Shown here piece by piece: positions 8,639 through 18,700 of a DNA stretch of 64,000 bases. Made by a program: the position numbers and the translations under genes. The DNA comes from DASTFP01 sp963744345 (lineage in GTDB: Bacteria > Verrucomicrobiota > Verrucomicrobiia > Chthoniobacterales > Terrimicrobiaceae). The number at the start of each line of letters is the position of its first letter. The first letter of the stretch is position 1. The DNA is taken from assembly GCA_963744345.1 (NCBI GenBank), contig CAVUTD010000023.1, positions 186,001 to 250,000 on the forward strand. Direction: 5' to 3'. Below the pieces are notes generated by a model. It had not been told where the DNA came from and did not search any database. It saw only the letters and a program-made list of their open reading frames with translations.

Positions 8639-10636
8639 ATGATCTCTCTTCGGGAATTCCCTGGGGACCCCATGCGCAGTTCCTTCGAACTTGAAATCGA
8701 AAAGATATTCTCGCCCGAGGGCCTTCTTTCTGCCGCTTCGCATTATGAATATCGTCCCGAGCAGCAGCGGATGGCCTGCGAGGTGGCGCGGGCGCTGCAA
8801 GCAAGCGGCCACGTTGTTATCGAAGCCGGTACCGGAGTCGGAAAATCGCTCGCCTATCTTGTTCCCTCAGCGCTCCACGCCGTGCAGCTGAAGCGAAAGG
8901 CAGTGATCTCAACTCATACGATCGCTCTCCAGGAGCAGCTTATCTACAAGGACATCCCCCTCGTCCAAAAACTGCTGCCCATCGAATTCGAGGCGGTCCT
9001 CTTAAAGGGGCGACACAATTTCCTCTGCGGCACCCGGCTTGAACGCGCCCTGAGTCAAGCCACCGACCTTTTCACGCCGGGCCAGCGTGCCGAACTGGAG
9101 CGGATTAGGGAATGGAGTTTCAGCACAAGGAACGGCTCGCTGAGCGACTTTCTGGTGCAGCCCGATCCAGAGGTGTGGGAGGAGGTGCGAAGCGAGCAAC
9201 ACGTCTGCACGCAGAAGAGCTGCGCAAGAAATCACCGCTGCTTTTATCAAGCCCTCCGCCGCCGGGTCCTCTCTGCCGATCTCGTGGTGCTGAATCACGC
9301 CCTCTTTTTCACCCTGCTTGGCAGCCTTCCCGAGAGTGAGGAACGTGGCGAGGGAGTTCTCTTTGCAAACGATTTTATCATCTTTGACGAGGCGCACACG
9401 CTTGAGGACGTTGCCTCGCGCCACATTGGGATGGAGATCTCGCAGCTTGGACTGCGGCGCAACCTGCAGCGGCTCTATAACCCTCGCTCCAGGAAAGGTC
9501 TTTTCCAGGCTCTCAAGAATGGGCCCGCGTGCAGCGCCGTGGCAGAGTTGATTCCGAGATCCGACGACTTTTTCAGTCGCGTCGCGGCTCGGTGCATCTT
9601 TAGGCGTGGGCGCGCCTTTCGAGTGCGCGAAGCCGGTCTGGCCGACTCCTCGGAACTTAGCGCCGGGCTGAGCCGTCTTACTCAGCTTCTCAAAATTGAG
9701 GCCGCCAAACAAGACATGGGCGATCAAGCGAGCGAACTGACGGAAGCCGCCCAGCGTCTTAGCCAAGCCAGGCTTTCAATCGAGGATTTTCTTAGCCTTG
9801 AACATCCGCGGCATGTTTATTGGGTCGAGCAATATGGGCGGCGGGAAACTTTTTGCGCGCTCCACGCGGCGCCCATCGAGCTAGCGGACATTCTCCAGCG
9901 CACGATCTTTCGGGAGAATACCTGCACCGTGCTCACCAGCGCTACCCTCTCGATTGGAAGTCGCGATCTTTCATACTTCCGCAATCGGATCGGCGCGGCT
10001 GATTGCCGGGCGGTGCAGATCGGCAGTCCTTTCGATTACGAAAAGCAGATGACCTTGCATCTGGTCAAAAAAATGCCGGAGCCAAACAATGCAGCTTACC
10101 AGGCGGCTCTCGAACGATGGATCTCGCATTTCGCGGACCAGAGCAACGCGCGCGCTTTCGTGTTATTCACCAGTTATCAAACCATGCGTGCCGCGGCTCA
10201 GGCGCTCGAGACGCATTTCGCTGCCAAAGGCTGGAATTTGCTCGTGCAGGGGAATGCGATGCCGGCCCATAGGATGGTCGAGGAGTTTCGCCAGAATCCC
10301 CGGTGTGTTCTCTTCGGCGTGGACAGTTTTTGGAGCGGGGTGGATGTCCCCGGCGAGGCGCTTTCAAGCGTTATCATCACACGGCTGCCATTTGTGACGC
10401 CCGACCATCCTCTTACCGAAGCGCGTCTCGAAAGCATCGAGGCCCAGGGAGGTCATCCCTTTGAAGAGTATTCACTACCGGAGGCCATTCTCAAACTGCG
10501 CCAGGGAGTCGGACGGCTCATTCGTGCAAAGTCCGACTCCGGCACGATCGTCATTCTCGATAGCCGAATCCTTAGCAAAACGTATGGGCGCGCTTTTTTG
10601 CGCGCTCTACCAGAATGCCCGACCCAGATTCATTAA
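8639..10636 (+). CDS. ATP-dependent DNA helicase, DinG/XPD type (superfamily 2)
   Basis: The 665-residue helicase has Walker A in VIEAGTGVGKSLAYLVPSAL, Walker B as FIIFDEAHTLEDVASRH, and motif III-VI features TSATLS, LFGVDSFWSGVDVPGE and LRQGVGRLIRAKSD. Cysteines around HVCTQKSCARNHRCFYQA match the position of the iron-sulfur cluster in DinG/XPD helicases. Such enzymes unwind DNA 5' to 3', including R-loops and G-quadruplexes. The track-start ATG at 8639 and the ATG at 8672 (MRSSFELEIE) are both possible. It is divergent from the permease gene, and its 3' end overlaps the next gene by 22 nt. Confidence 0.92.
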   Translation: MISLREFPGDPMRSSFELEIEKIFSPEGLLSAASHYEYRPEQQRMACEVARALQASGHVVIEAGTGVGKSLAYLVPSALHAVQLKRKAVISTHTIALQEQLIYKDIPLVQKLLPIEFEAVLLKGRHNFLCGTRLERALSQATDLFTPGQRAELERIREWSFSTRNGSLSDFLVQPDPEVWEEVRSEQHVCTQKSCARNHRCFYQALRRRVLSADLVVLNHALFFTLLGSLPESEERGEGVLFANDFIIFDEAHTLEDVASRHIGMEISQLGLRRNLQRLYNPRSRKGLFQALKNGPACSAVAELIPRSDDFFSRVAARCIFRRGRAFRVREAGLADSSELSAGLSRLTQLLKIEAAKQDMGDQASELTEAAQRLSQARLSIEDFLSLEHPRHVYWVEQYGRRETFCALHAAPIELADILQRTIFRENTCTVLTSATLSIGSRDLSYFRNRIGAADCRAVQIGSPFDYEKQMTLHLVKKMPEPNNAAYQAALERWISHFADQSNARAFVLFTSYQTMRAAAQALETHFAAKGWNLLVQGNAMPAHRMVEEFRQNPRCVLFGVDSFWSGVDVPGEALSSVIITRLPFVTPDHPLTEARLESIEAQGGHPFEEYSLPEAILKLRQGVGRLIRAKSDSGTIVILDSRILSKTYGRAFLRALPECPTQIH

Positions 10637-11304
10637 ATCGTAACACTCCGAAAAACTTCGGCCTTCTGAGCGTTCTGGGCTGGGTGATCGCGGCGGCTGC
10701 AGTGACGATTGCGCTCACTTTTCTGCTGTTCTGGAGAATGACTGCCGAAATCACCGAGGACGCCCGCCGCATGGCGGCATCGATAGCAGCCGGCTTCGAT
10801 CAGGCACTGCAGTTCACTCCTCAGATCAGTGTCGATTCCATGGTCATCGTCGCCGCAAATACCCCTGTGCTCGAACTCGTAACCCTTCAAAAGCAAGCGC
10901 TCGTTCGCCATCGCTCGAGCCACAGCTGGCTTTACAGCACGAAAAAACTCGAGATCGAAGCCACGTTTACAGCCCGAGCCGGTCTCGATCTGAGAGATCC
11001 GATTCGGATCAACATCGATCCACGCAGCCGCTATGTCAGTGCAGACCTCCCTCCTCCGAAACTGCTTTCTCTGGGCATGGGCGACGTGCGCGTCCTTCAG
11101 GATGAAGATGGGCTCTGGAACAAGCTCACGCCTGAGGATCGCGAACAGGCCTTCCGCGCCTTGGAAGAAAAAGCACGCGAAACTTTCGCCAAGTCGAACC
11201 TGCTGCCCGAAGCCAGGCTCGAGGCTGAGAAGCGCATCCGCGAACTGATCGACCAAACGGCATGGTCCGCTATTCCGCCGACCACCCCCATTGAAAAGAG
11301 ATAA
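10615..11304 (+). CDS. DUF4230 domain membrane-anchored protein
   Basis: The 229-residue protein has one N-terminal membrane helix (LSVLGWVIAAAAVTIALTFL, about residues 18-37) and an extracytoplasmic domain. The segments LVTLQKQALVRHRSSHSWL and the beta-rich EATFTARAGLDLRDPIRIN resemble DUF4230. A C-terminal amphipathic helix with ARETFAKSNLLPEARLEAEK follows. Its start lies 22 nt inside the helicase gene, so the two genes are co-transcribed. DUF4230 proteins have no known biochemical function. Confidence 0.78.
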   Translation: MPDPDSLNRNTPKNFGLLSVLGWVIAAAAVTIALTFLLFWRMTAEITEDARRMAASIAAGFDQALQFTPQISVDSMVIVAANTPVLELVTLQKQALVRHRSSHSWLYSTKKLEIEATFTARAGLDLRDPIRINIDPRSRYVSADLPPPKLLSLGMGDVRVLQDEDGLWNKLTPEDREQAFRALEEKARETFAKSNLLPEARLEAEKRIRELIDQTAWSAIPPTTPIEKR

Positions 11305-11329
11305 TAGCGAGATGCAGGAAGGGCGAGGT

Positions 11330-12040
11330 CTAGAAGACGCGACTCATCGCCTTTCTTAGGGCTGCGACCAATTGGCAGAAGGTGGCATTCGTATTATTCT
11401 TACGCAATTCTCTGGTGTTGCAGCCGGGAGCAAAGAGCGACTCGCGATAGGCTTCTGTCATTTCTAGCTGAACGCCTGCGCTGACGATCGTTTTATTGCA
11501 AATGTTTTTCAGATCATTGCCATTCGTGCCTTGTTGATTAGCAAGAGCAACGGAGATCCCTGCCTCGGTTAGTTCTTCAAGAACAATGCTGCCTAACTCG
11601 GTGTCGAGTCCACCGACTTCAATGTCTGGACCACCAGGAGTGTCACCCAGGCCATGCAGAGAAAGGCAACGCTTTGAAATCTGCACCAGTTTCAAAGCAA
11701 TCGGATCGTTAAAATTCGTGGAGGTGACATGCAGTCTGCCATTTCCGATACTCAAGAGACCCTCGAACATCCAGAAATCATGCAATCCTAAGCAATCTGT
11801 AGCTTGGGAGAACGTAGCCGGATGATACCCCGCCACTGCTAGCGCAATTTCGCTTGTGCCGGGCTCGATTCCGCCTCCATGCACCGCGAGAACAATCTTT
11901 TGACCTTCCGGATTGTCAGTAGATTGGCCTTCCACGAGTTGAGTCCATTCGTGCCGCCTCCAGCGCTTGCCGTAGGTTGTCCCCTGAATGTTTGCTGGAT
12001 CTTCATAGAGATCTATCATCGATTCATATTGGTCTGCCAT
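11330..12040 (-). CDS. Poly-gamma-glutamate hydrolase family protein (phage PghP type)
   Basis: The 236-residue protein carries the family signature IVLAVHGGGIEPGTSEIAL near residues 48-66, in which the His and Glu are zinc ligands or catalytic residues in the phage enzyme PghP. CLSLHGLGDT, VGGLDTELG and a later LQNEMTEAYR-like segment (QLEMTEAYRE) match the rest of the fold. Such enzymes cut poly-gamma-glutamate, a capsule or secreted polymer, and are best known from Bacillus phages. No signal peptide is visible, so it would act in the cytoplasm or be released by lysis. It stands alone, convergent to the DUF4230 gene, and looks like an acquired gene. Confidence 0.85.
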   Translation of the reverse strand: MADQYESMIDLYEDPANIQGTTYGKRWRRHEWTQLVEGQSTDNPEGQKIVLAVHGGGIEPGTSEIALAVAGYHPATFSQATDCLGLHDFWMFEGLLSIGNGRLHVTSTNFNDPIALKLVQISKRCLSLHGLGDTPGGPDIEVGGLDTELGSIVLEELTEAGISVALANQQGTNGNDLKNICNKTIVSAGVQLEMTEAYRESLFAPGCNTRELRKNNTNATFCQLVAALRKAMSRVF

Positions 12041-12239
12041 AGTATTCCTCTTCGTTAGTGGAAAACGTTCTTCGGCAAACCATCACGCCGGACAACTGGG
12101 CCCACGAGTGCTTTGCAAACATGTCCTGCCATGAAGTCGCCGTTCACTCTTCCTTGGCAGCGGCGAACGATGTTGAGCACGGATGTAAGGGTTGCAGGTT
12201 GGCGCTTCAGGAACGGCGGTATACCTTCGCATTCGTGTT

Positions 12240-13406
12240 TTACTGCGTACCGGAAACGGCTGCTCTCAACACATCGGCAATGCGCTCCATTTCCGCGCGC
12301 GTGTTGTAAAAGTGGGGGCTGAACCTTAGCCACTCTCCGCTCGCTCGATCGACGCGCAATGAGGCGTTGATCTTCTCCTTTGCCAGAGCGGCGAAAAGGA
12401 CGTTGGGAGCTACTCGCGGATGCCGTGCCGTGACTATTCCTGAGCGCAGAGGCTCGTCACACTTTGGAGAGAGGAACTCAAATCCCATCTGCTCAAGGAG
12501 CCCATCCAGGTGATCGCGCACGTCGAGGATCATCGATGAAATGGTGGGCACTCCGGTCGTTGCGATCATCTCAAGACTCGCCTTCATTCCATAAACACCC
12601 GCGACATTCAGAACGCCCGGTTCATAGCGCTGTGCTGTTTCTTGGAACGTCATCGTCTCCTGGGCGAGGAACTGGGGCGAATGGACGTTCCACGATCCAA
12701 TCAGGGTTGGACGGCAGAGCTCGAAGTTCCGCCGGGCCACGTAGACAATGCCAATCGCCATGGGTCCGAGCATCCATTTGTGGGCATCGGCGCTCAAGAA
12801 ATCCACGAACTTCGCACTGAACGGAAAGGCGCCGAGTGTCTGGATGGCGTCGACGGAAAACAGGATGCCTCTCTCCTGCAAGAGTGCCCCGATGGCGTCC
12901 ACATCGACGCGCCACCCGGAGAGGTAATGGCATGAAGCCAGCGCGACAAGTCGAGTGCGTGGAGTCAATAAGCGCTCTACGAGGTCCGGAGTGATATGCC
13001 CCGGTTTATCCGGCGCAAGTCGGCGAATCTGGACCCCTTGAGAAGTCAGAGCCATCCAGGGGTAGACATTGGAAGGATAGTCGTCCTGATAACAGACGAC
13101 CTCGTCGCCTGCGCGCCAGCTCAACCCGTTGGCGAAGAGGCTTAGCCCAAGCGAAGTCGGCCCCAGCAGGGCGATTTCGGACTTATCAGCGTCGATCAAA
13201 TCCGCACAGACGCTCCTGGTCGCGTCGATATCGCGGAACACGTCACCGAATTCCTGATGATCCTCGCAGCTTGCGCGGATGTGCGCGACCATGGCGTCGG
13301 CAGCGCATCTTGGCAAGGGAGTAACGCCCGCATGAGCGACAAAGATCTGGCGCTTCGCCACAGGGAAGCGCTCCAGCCGCTCGGACTCGCTGGCGAAAAG
13401 GCTCAC
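12240..13406 (-). CDS. Class-V aminotransferase (cysteine desulfurase/selenocysteine lyase-like)
   Basis: The 388-residue PLP enzyme shows the fold-type-I landmarks: an N-terminal QIFVAHAGVTPLPRCAA, SCHYLSGWRVDVDAIGALLQ, the PLP-binding Asp in LFSVDAIQTLGAFPF and the Schiff-base Lys in LSADAHKWMLGPMAIG. It lacks the conserved Cys loop of true cysteine desulfurases, so another beta-elimination or transamination is likely. The start ATG overlaps the end of the RelE-like gene by 4 nt (13403-13406), so the two are translationally coupled. The substrate is unknown. Confidence 0.85.
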   Translation of the reverse strand: MSLFASESERLERFPVAKRQIFVAHAGVTPLPRCAADAMVAHIRASCEDHQEFGDVFRDIDATRSVCADLIDADKSEIALLGPTSLGLSLFANGLSWRAGDEVVCYQDDYPSNVYPWMALTSQGVQIRRLAPDKPGHITPDLVERLLTPRTRLVALASCHYLSGWRVDVDAIGALLQERGILFSVDAIQTLGAFPFSAKFVDFLSADAHKWMLGPMAIGIVYVARRNFELCRPTLIGSWNVHSPQFLAQETMTFQETAQRYEPGVLNVAGVYGMKASLEMIATTGVPTISSMILDVRDHLDGLLEQMGFEFLSPKCDEPLRSGIVTARHPRVAPNVLFAALAKEKINASLRVDRASGEWLRFSPHFYNTRAEMERIADVLRAAVSGTQ

Positions 13407-13762
13407 GGTTTCTTTTCGGCTTCCTCGATCAGTTTCCAGAATCCTTTGGCGCCTCCAAGCTGTTCGTCCTCTTCATCCATCGGCAAATTGGAGCGAAAGA
13501 GGAAATCCCGGATGGTATTCTTATGAAGGACACGGTGGACGAGAATGCCTTCCGGATGCCGTTCGAAATAGATCCGATACTCTTTGGCCCGATAACGATA
13601 TAGCTTGCGGCCCGTGCGCTCTAATTGGCCGAAGCGACTGGTGTCCAAGTTATCCAGGTCCTCCGGAAGCAGGTGAAATTCCGCCAGAAGGTCGAGCTGT
13701 AGCTCTTTGGGCAGAGCCGCCATCTCTGCTGCGCTGATCGCGTTGAAAATCATCTGAAACAC
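13403..13762 (-). CDS. RelE/ParE-like toxin-fold small protein
   Basis: The 119-residue protein contains LERTGRKLYRYRAKEYRIYFERH followed by ILVHRVLHKNTIRDFLFRS, the beta-sheet core of the RelE/ParE fold with basic residues typical of ribosome-dependent RNases. The N-terminal half (EMAALPKELQLDLLAEFHLL) is helical. No antitoxin gene is visible beside it: upstream is a 90-nt gap and then pdxA, and downstream is the coupled aminotransferase. A C-terminal extension (DEEDEQLGGAKGFWKLIEEA) is unusual for a toxin. It may therefore be a domesticated RelE-fold protein rather than a free toxin. Confidence 0.65.
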   Translation of the reverse strand: MFQMIFNAISAAEMAALPKELQLDLLAEFHLLPEDLDNLDTSRFGQLERTGRKLYRYRAKEYRIYFERHPEGILVHRVLHKNTIRDFLFRSNLPMDEEDEQLGGAKGFWKLIEEAEKKP

Positions 13763-13852
13763 AGACCCACCATAGGGATGGGACCCCGCCGGGAATCAAG
13801 ACTCGATTGCGCACGCGGAGAGAAACGCGCACTTTCACGCAGAAGCTCGTCT

Positions 13853-14731
13853 TTATGTGTCCACGTTCTCCCGCCGGGCCAGCTCGCAGGCGAGCCGGAC
13901 CGCCGCTATCATGCTTGAGGGACGGGCAATACCTTTTCCGGCGATATCGAAGGCGGTTCCATGATCGGGACTGGTCCGAGGAAATGGCAGCCCCAGCGTG
14001 ACATTCACTCCTTCGTCGAAGGCATGTAGTTTAAGAGGGATGAGGCCTTGATCGTGATACATGCACAAAACTCCATCGAACTCCCCGGCAGCCGCGCGGT
14101 AAAACAGCGTGTCTGGCGAATGCGGACCCGACAGCTCGGCCGTGCTGGCAAGGCGTTCTTGAAGACATCGCACAGCCGGAGCGATAATCTCCGCTTCCTC
14201 CGAACCTAGATCGCCGCCTTCCCCCGCGTGAGGGTTCAGAGCGGCCACCGCGATACGAACGGGGGTGTTTCCTCGACGAGCGAGAAAGTTCGCAAAAAGT
14301 CGTCCAACACGCACGATTTCCGCCGTTGTCAAAAGACTGGGAACATCGGCCAGCGCAACGTGGGCTGTGACAAGGGCGACGGCGATCCTGCCACCCGTCA
14401 AGCACATGGCAAAGTCATTGATTCCCCAGCGTTGCGCGAAAAATTCCGTCTGGCCGGGAAAGGCGAACCCGACATCGTGCATCGCTTTTTTGGCCACTGG
14501 ACCCGTGACCACGGCCTGGATTTCTCCCCTCTGAGCGAGCGAGGCCGCTTCCTCCAGAGCCCAGAAGGCATGTTCGGCGGAAGCACGTTCCGCTTTTCCG
14601 GGCGTGAATGCATCTGTCGTTCCGACAACCTGGTAGTCGAAGTCACGCGGAAGCTTTCCGCTTTCCAAAGAGGCGCGAACAATCTCCGGTCCGACTCCGG
14701 CAGGATCTCCCACGGTGATCCCGATCCTCAC
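13853..14731 (-). CDS. pdxA: 4-hydroxythreonine-4-phosphate dehydrogenase
   Basis: PdxA oxidises 4-phosphohydroxy-L-threonine in the DXP-dependent route to pyridoxal phosphate. The 292-residue protein starts with the family signature ITVGDPAGVGPEIVRASL. It has VTGPVAKKAMHDVGFAFPGQ, the metal-ligand His in VALVTAHVALADVP, NPHAGEGGDLGSEEAEII, MYHDQGLIPLKLHAFDEGVN and LPFPRTSPDHGTAFDIAGKG. It is somewhat shorter than the ~330-residue E. coli enzyme because of compact loops. The gene starts 4 nt after the surA-like stop codon, in the same minus-strand block, an arrangement also seen in enterobacteria where surA and pdxA are adjacent. Confidence 0.95.
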   Translation of the reverse strand: MRIGITVGDPAGVGPEIVRASLESGKLPRDFDYQVVGTTDAFTPGKAERASAEHAFWALEEAASLAQRGEIQAVVTGPVAKKAMHDVGFAFPGQTEFFAQRWGINDFAMCLTGGRIAVALVTAHVALADVPSLLTTAEIVRVGRLFANFLARRGNTPVRIAVAALNPHAGEGGDLGSEEAEIIAPAVRCLQERLASTAELSGPHSPDTLFYRAAAGEFDGVLCMYHDQGLIPLKLHAFDEGVNVTLGLPFPRTSPDHGTAFDIAGKGIARPSSMIAAVRLACELARRENVDT

Positions 14732-14735
14732 CTTC

Positions 14736-15719
14736 CTATGAAAGAATTTTGATGTAGGCCTTCCGCCGCAAGGTTTCGAGCCAGCGTTGCTGGACCTTCA
14801 TTCGCTCTTGCTGGATCAGGTTTTTTTCGATTTCATCGCGAACGTCGCTCATGGGCTTGACCGACGCGCTCCTCCTGGCGTCTACCATGAGAATATAATA
14901 GGTATTCTCAATTCCTATGACTGGACTGACCTCCCCCGGGCGCAGCGAAAACGCCACTTTCGTAAGCTCTTCGTTGAGGGTGTTCCGTTCGATCCAGCCC
15001 CAGTCTCCCCCAACCTGCTGCGTTGTCTCATCCTCCGAGTACATCTCTGCCATACGGTCAAATTCCGCGCCGGAGGCAATCTTTTGGCGGATTTCTTGCG
15101 CAAGCTCCTTCTTGCTGCCGACGTCGGGCACATCACCTGACGATCCCTCCCGAATGACGATCATGCGCAACTTGACCTGCTCGGGGGTTGTATACGCCGA
15201 TTTGTTCTTGTCGTAGTAGGTTTGGATCTGCGTGGGCGAGATGACAAAGTTGCTTTCGACCTTCGACTGGCGCATCGCCTGAACGATGATCTTCTCTCGT
15301 TCGATCTCCTTGAATCGAGTCACAGTAAAACCTTGAGCGTACAAGGTGCGGACGAAGGCTGCGCGATCGCCTCCAAATTCCTCGCGAATAACCGCCTGCA
15401 GACGATCGTCGATGACATAGTCGGGGATGGTGGCCCCCTTTTCCTGCATCTTCTTGAACTCCTGGAGAATGAGTTGGCGATCAACGAGGTCCTTAATCGC
15501 CGAGAGGCGCATTTCCTTGAGCTTCTCCTCAAGCTCCTGCCCCTTAAACATCTCGCGGAGGGAACGTTCGCGGGCGCCAATGAGTTCGCGTACCTGTGAG
15601 ATGGTCACGACATCGTTATTAACGATGGCGGCGATGCCATCGATCACCTCCGCCCTCTGGGGCAAGGCGTTGCCGGCGAGAGCCAATGCCATAACGACGA
15701 GAACGGCAACGCGAATCAT
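14736..15719 (-). CDS. surA: SurA-like periplasmic peptidyl-prolyl isomerase/chaperone
   Basis: The 327-residue protein has a Sec signal peptide (VAVLVVMALALAGNALPQ), a SurA N-terminal chaperone domain beginning VIDGIAAIVNNDVVTISQV, and a single parvulin (PpiC) domain around residues 170-275 with VKLRMIVIREG, SGAEFDRMAEMYSED and GGDWGWIER. It helps fold outer-membrane proteins in the periplasm, consistent with the autotransporter in this window. E. coli SurA has two parvulin domains; here only one is present. It overlaps mfd by 4 nt and precedes pdxA by 4 nt. Confidence 0.9.
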   Translation of the reverse strand: MIRVAVLVVMALALAGNALPQRAEVIDGIAAIVNNDVVTISQVRELIGARERSLREMFKGQELEEKLKEMRLSAIKDLVDRQLILQEFKKMQEKGATIPDYVIDDRLQAVIREEFGGDRAAFVRTLYAQGFTVTRFKEIEREKIIVQAMRQSKVESNFVISPTQIQTYYDKNKSAYTTPEQVKLRMIVIREGSSGDVPDVGSKKELAQEIRQKIASGAEFDRMAEMYSEDETTQQVGGDWGWIERNTLNEELTKVAFSLRPGEVSPVIGIENTYYILMVDARRSASVKPMSDVRDEIEKNLIQQERMKVQQRWLETLRRKAYIKILS

Positions 15720-18700
15720 GGGAAAGGAATTGTTTCGAGCTTGGACAAGACCTCGCGCAACCTAGAGTCGGGGTCCGGAGCCGTCAAGCGGGGAAACCGT
15801 CCGTTCTCCTGGAGCAACTCGTTGCGGCGGGTGAGCATCAGCCTTCGTTCGCGAACTTCGACCATCGAGATTCTCTTTTGACCTGCTTCGATGCGAATCG
15901 TCGCGGTCAGGAGCGCGTTTTGCGCCTGAAGGGGCAGTGGCCCAAAGCGATCGCGCCATTCAACGTGAAGCTGATCGATGGCCTCACGTTCTTCGCATTC
16001 GGCAAGGCGGCGATAACACGCGATGCGTGTGCGTGAATCGGCGATATAAGTCGCGGGGAGGAAGGCGCCCGCGAATTCACTTGGCCCCCGGCTCCAGCGC
16101 ACTTCTTCGGTCGAGAGGAAATCGAGGCGAAGTCCTGCGGGGGGCTTGCGCTTGCGAGACCTCCCAGAGAGGGTTTCCACAGCCTGTCTGAGAAGCTTGC
16201 AATAGAGATCGAAACCGACCGCAATGATGTGTCCGCTTTGCGCCGTGCCGAGCAGATTGCCTGCGCCGCGAATTTCAAGGTCGCGCATCGCGACTTTAAA
16301 TCCGGAGCCCAGGTTGGAGTATTGTTTGATAGCCGATACGCGTTTGCGGGCGGTGCCCATAAGATCGCGGGGAAGCATCAGATAGGCATAGGCCTTGGTT
16401 TCCGATCGACCCACGCGCCCCCGCAGCTGGTAAAGGTCCGCGAGGCCGAAGAGATCTGCGCGATCGATAACGATCGTGTTGGCGTTGGGGATATCCAAGC
16501 CGCTCTCGATAATCGTCGTCGAGACGAGCACATCCGCGTCGCCTGCGACGAACGCGCGCATCACCGACTCCAGCTCGTGCTCGCTCATTTGACCATGCCC
16601 GATCACGACTCGAGCCCGGGGGCACAGCTCGCCAATGCGCTTGGCAATCCGTTCGATCGTTTGCACCCGGTTGTGCAGGAAAAAAATTTGCCCGCCGCGG
16701 ACAAGTTCACGCTGAATCGCGTCACGGAAGAGCCTCTCGTCGTAGGCGCTCACGATGGTTTCAACAGGTTGCCGATTGGGCGGAGGCGTTTCGATAAGCG
16801 ACATGTCTCGCGCACCCATCAAGGCGAGATACAAGGTGCGAGGGATCGGTGTTGCTGAGAGCGTCAGCACGTCGACTTGGTGAAATTGCTCTTTAAGGAG
16901 CTCCTTGTGCTTTACTCCGAAACGTTGCTCCTCATCGACCACAAGAAGACCGATGTCCCTGAAGCGAACATCTGGCGATACCAAGCGATGCGTTGCAACA
17001 ACGACGTCGATACTGCCATTGGCCAGTCCGACGAGCACTCGCTTTTGCTCAGCGGCGGTGCGAAATCGGCTGAGAAGCTCGATGGTGACCGGGTAATCGC
17101 TCATGCGTTCCCGCAGCGTCTGATAGTGCTGCTGCGCGAGCACCGTTGTGGGCGCCAAGAGAGCAGCTTGCTTTCCCCCCATAACCGCCTTGAACACTGC
17201 GCGGATGGCTACTTCAGTTTTTCCGAACCCGACGTCGCCGCAGATAAGGCGGTCCATTGGACGCTCCGATTCCATGTCTTGCTTGGTCTCGATGATAGCA
17301 CGAAGCTGGTCCGCGGTTTCCTCAAAGGGAAAAGCATCCTCGAACTCCTTTTGCCAGTGCGTGTCCGGTCCGAACGAAAAGCCAGGGCTGGTATCGCGTG
17401 CGGCCTGAACGCGCAGCATACGAGTGGCGTAGTCAAATATTGAGCGCCTGGCTTTCTCCCTCGCGCGCGCCCACCGGCCGTCTCCGAGCTCGGAAAGTTC
17501 GGGGTGTCGTTTACCCACACCTACATAGCGGGCGATCTGCCAGGCTTGGTCCAACGGAACGTAAAGCCGCGCTCCGCGGGCGTATTCCAGGCAGAGAACC
17601 TCTGCCCCACCGTCATCAGACATCTCTTGGAGGCCCTCGTAGCGGCCAATTCCATGCTCCAGATGCACCACATAATCCCCAGGTTCGAACTCCGTGAAGT
17701 CGATTGCTGCACGAGCGGCGAGCATGCGTTCACGGCGGTGGGAGATACGTTGCTGGCGCAGCGATGAGGAGCGGCCGAACAACTCGGCATCGGAAAGCAC
17801 CGCAAGTCGTGCCGCGGGGAACACAAACCCTCGGGAGATCGGAGCTTGCAGGAAGCTGATGGCTGACACTTCGAAATGCTCGTCGGCGGCAAGTTCCCTG
17901 AACCGCTCGAGTTCCCCCTCACTTCCGGCCCCGAGGGCTACCAGCCAACCTGCGGTCCTCCATTCCTCCAACTGGCGGAACAGGCGCTCGCGGCGAGCGG
18001 AGTCCAAAACAAGATCACCCGCATCAAATTTGCCGAACGGTTGAGGAAAAAGGGCTTTTGCATCTTCTCCGCTGTCAGCGGAAATGCGGATCGGAGCCGT
18101 TTCCTCTTCGGCCGCCACGTCGACAACCAGGTCTTCCTCTCGAATATAAGTTCGAAGAGGGACGAGTTTCGCGTCGAAATTTGCCGTAAGGATTTCGCAA
18201 GAGGTCGCCTCGCCAATCGACATCTGAGAGTCCGGATCGAATCTGCGGATGGAATCTACAAGTTCGTCGTCCCATTCCAACCGCATTGGCAACGAGTCGT
18301 GCCAGGAGAAGACATCCATGATACCGCCACGAATCGCGAACTGGCCGCGAATTACCACCTGTTCCACCCGTTCGTAGCCTGCATTGACGAGCTTTTCGCC
18401 AGCTTTGAGCAGGACCACCGTGTCCCCCTTCGCAAAGGATATTACCGAATCGGTAAATGTCAGATCAGAGGGAACGCTCTGCTCCCACTGCGCACGGTGA
18501 ATGACAAGTGGGCCCACCGGTTTTTCTTGCGCGAGCAAGCCGAGGATCTCCAGTCGCTCGGCGATAGTCTCAGGATCGGGCAGCAGTTCGTGGCCGATGG
18601 CAGCATCCAGCTCCGGCAGTAGTCGAGCCTCTGGAATCCATGCGATGACTTCGGCTGCGAGGTTTTCCTGGGAGCGCACGTCTGAACAGACCATCCAGAC

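Noticed and set aside
12041..12239. Small plus-strand frame between two minus-strand genes
   Set aside because: Its product has no protein-like segments and it overlaps both neighbours.
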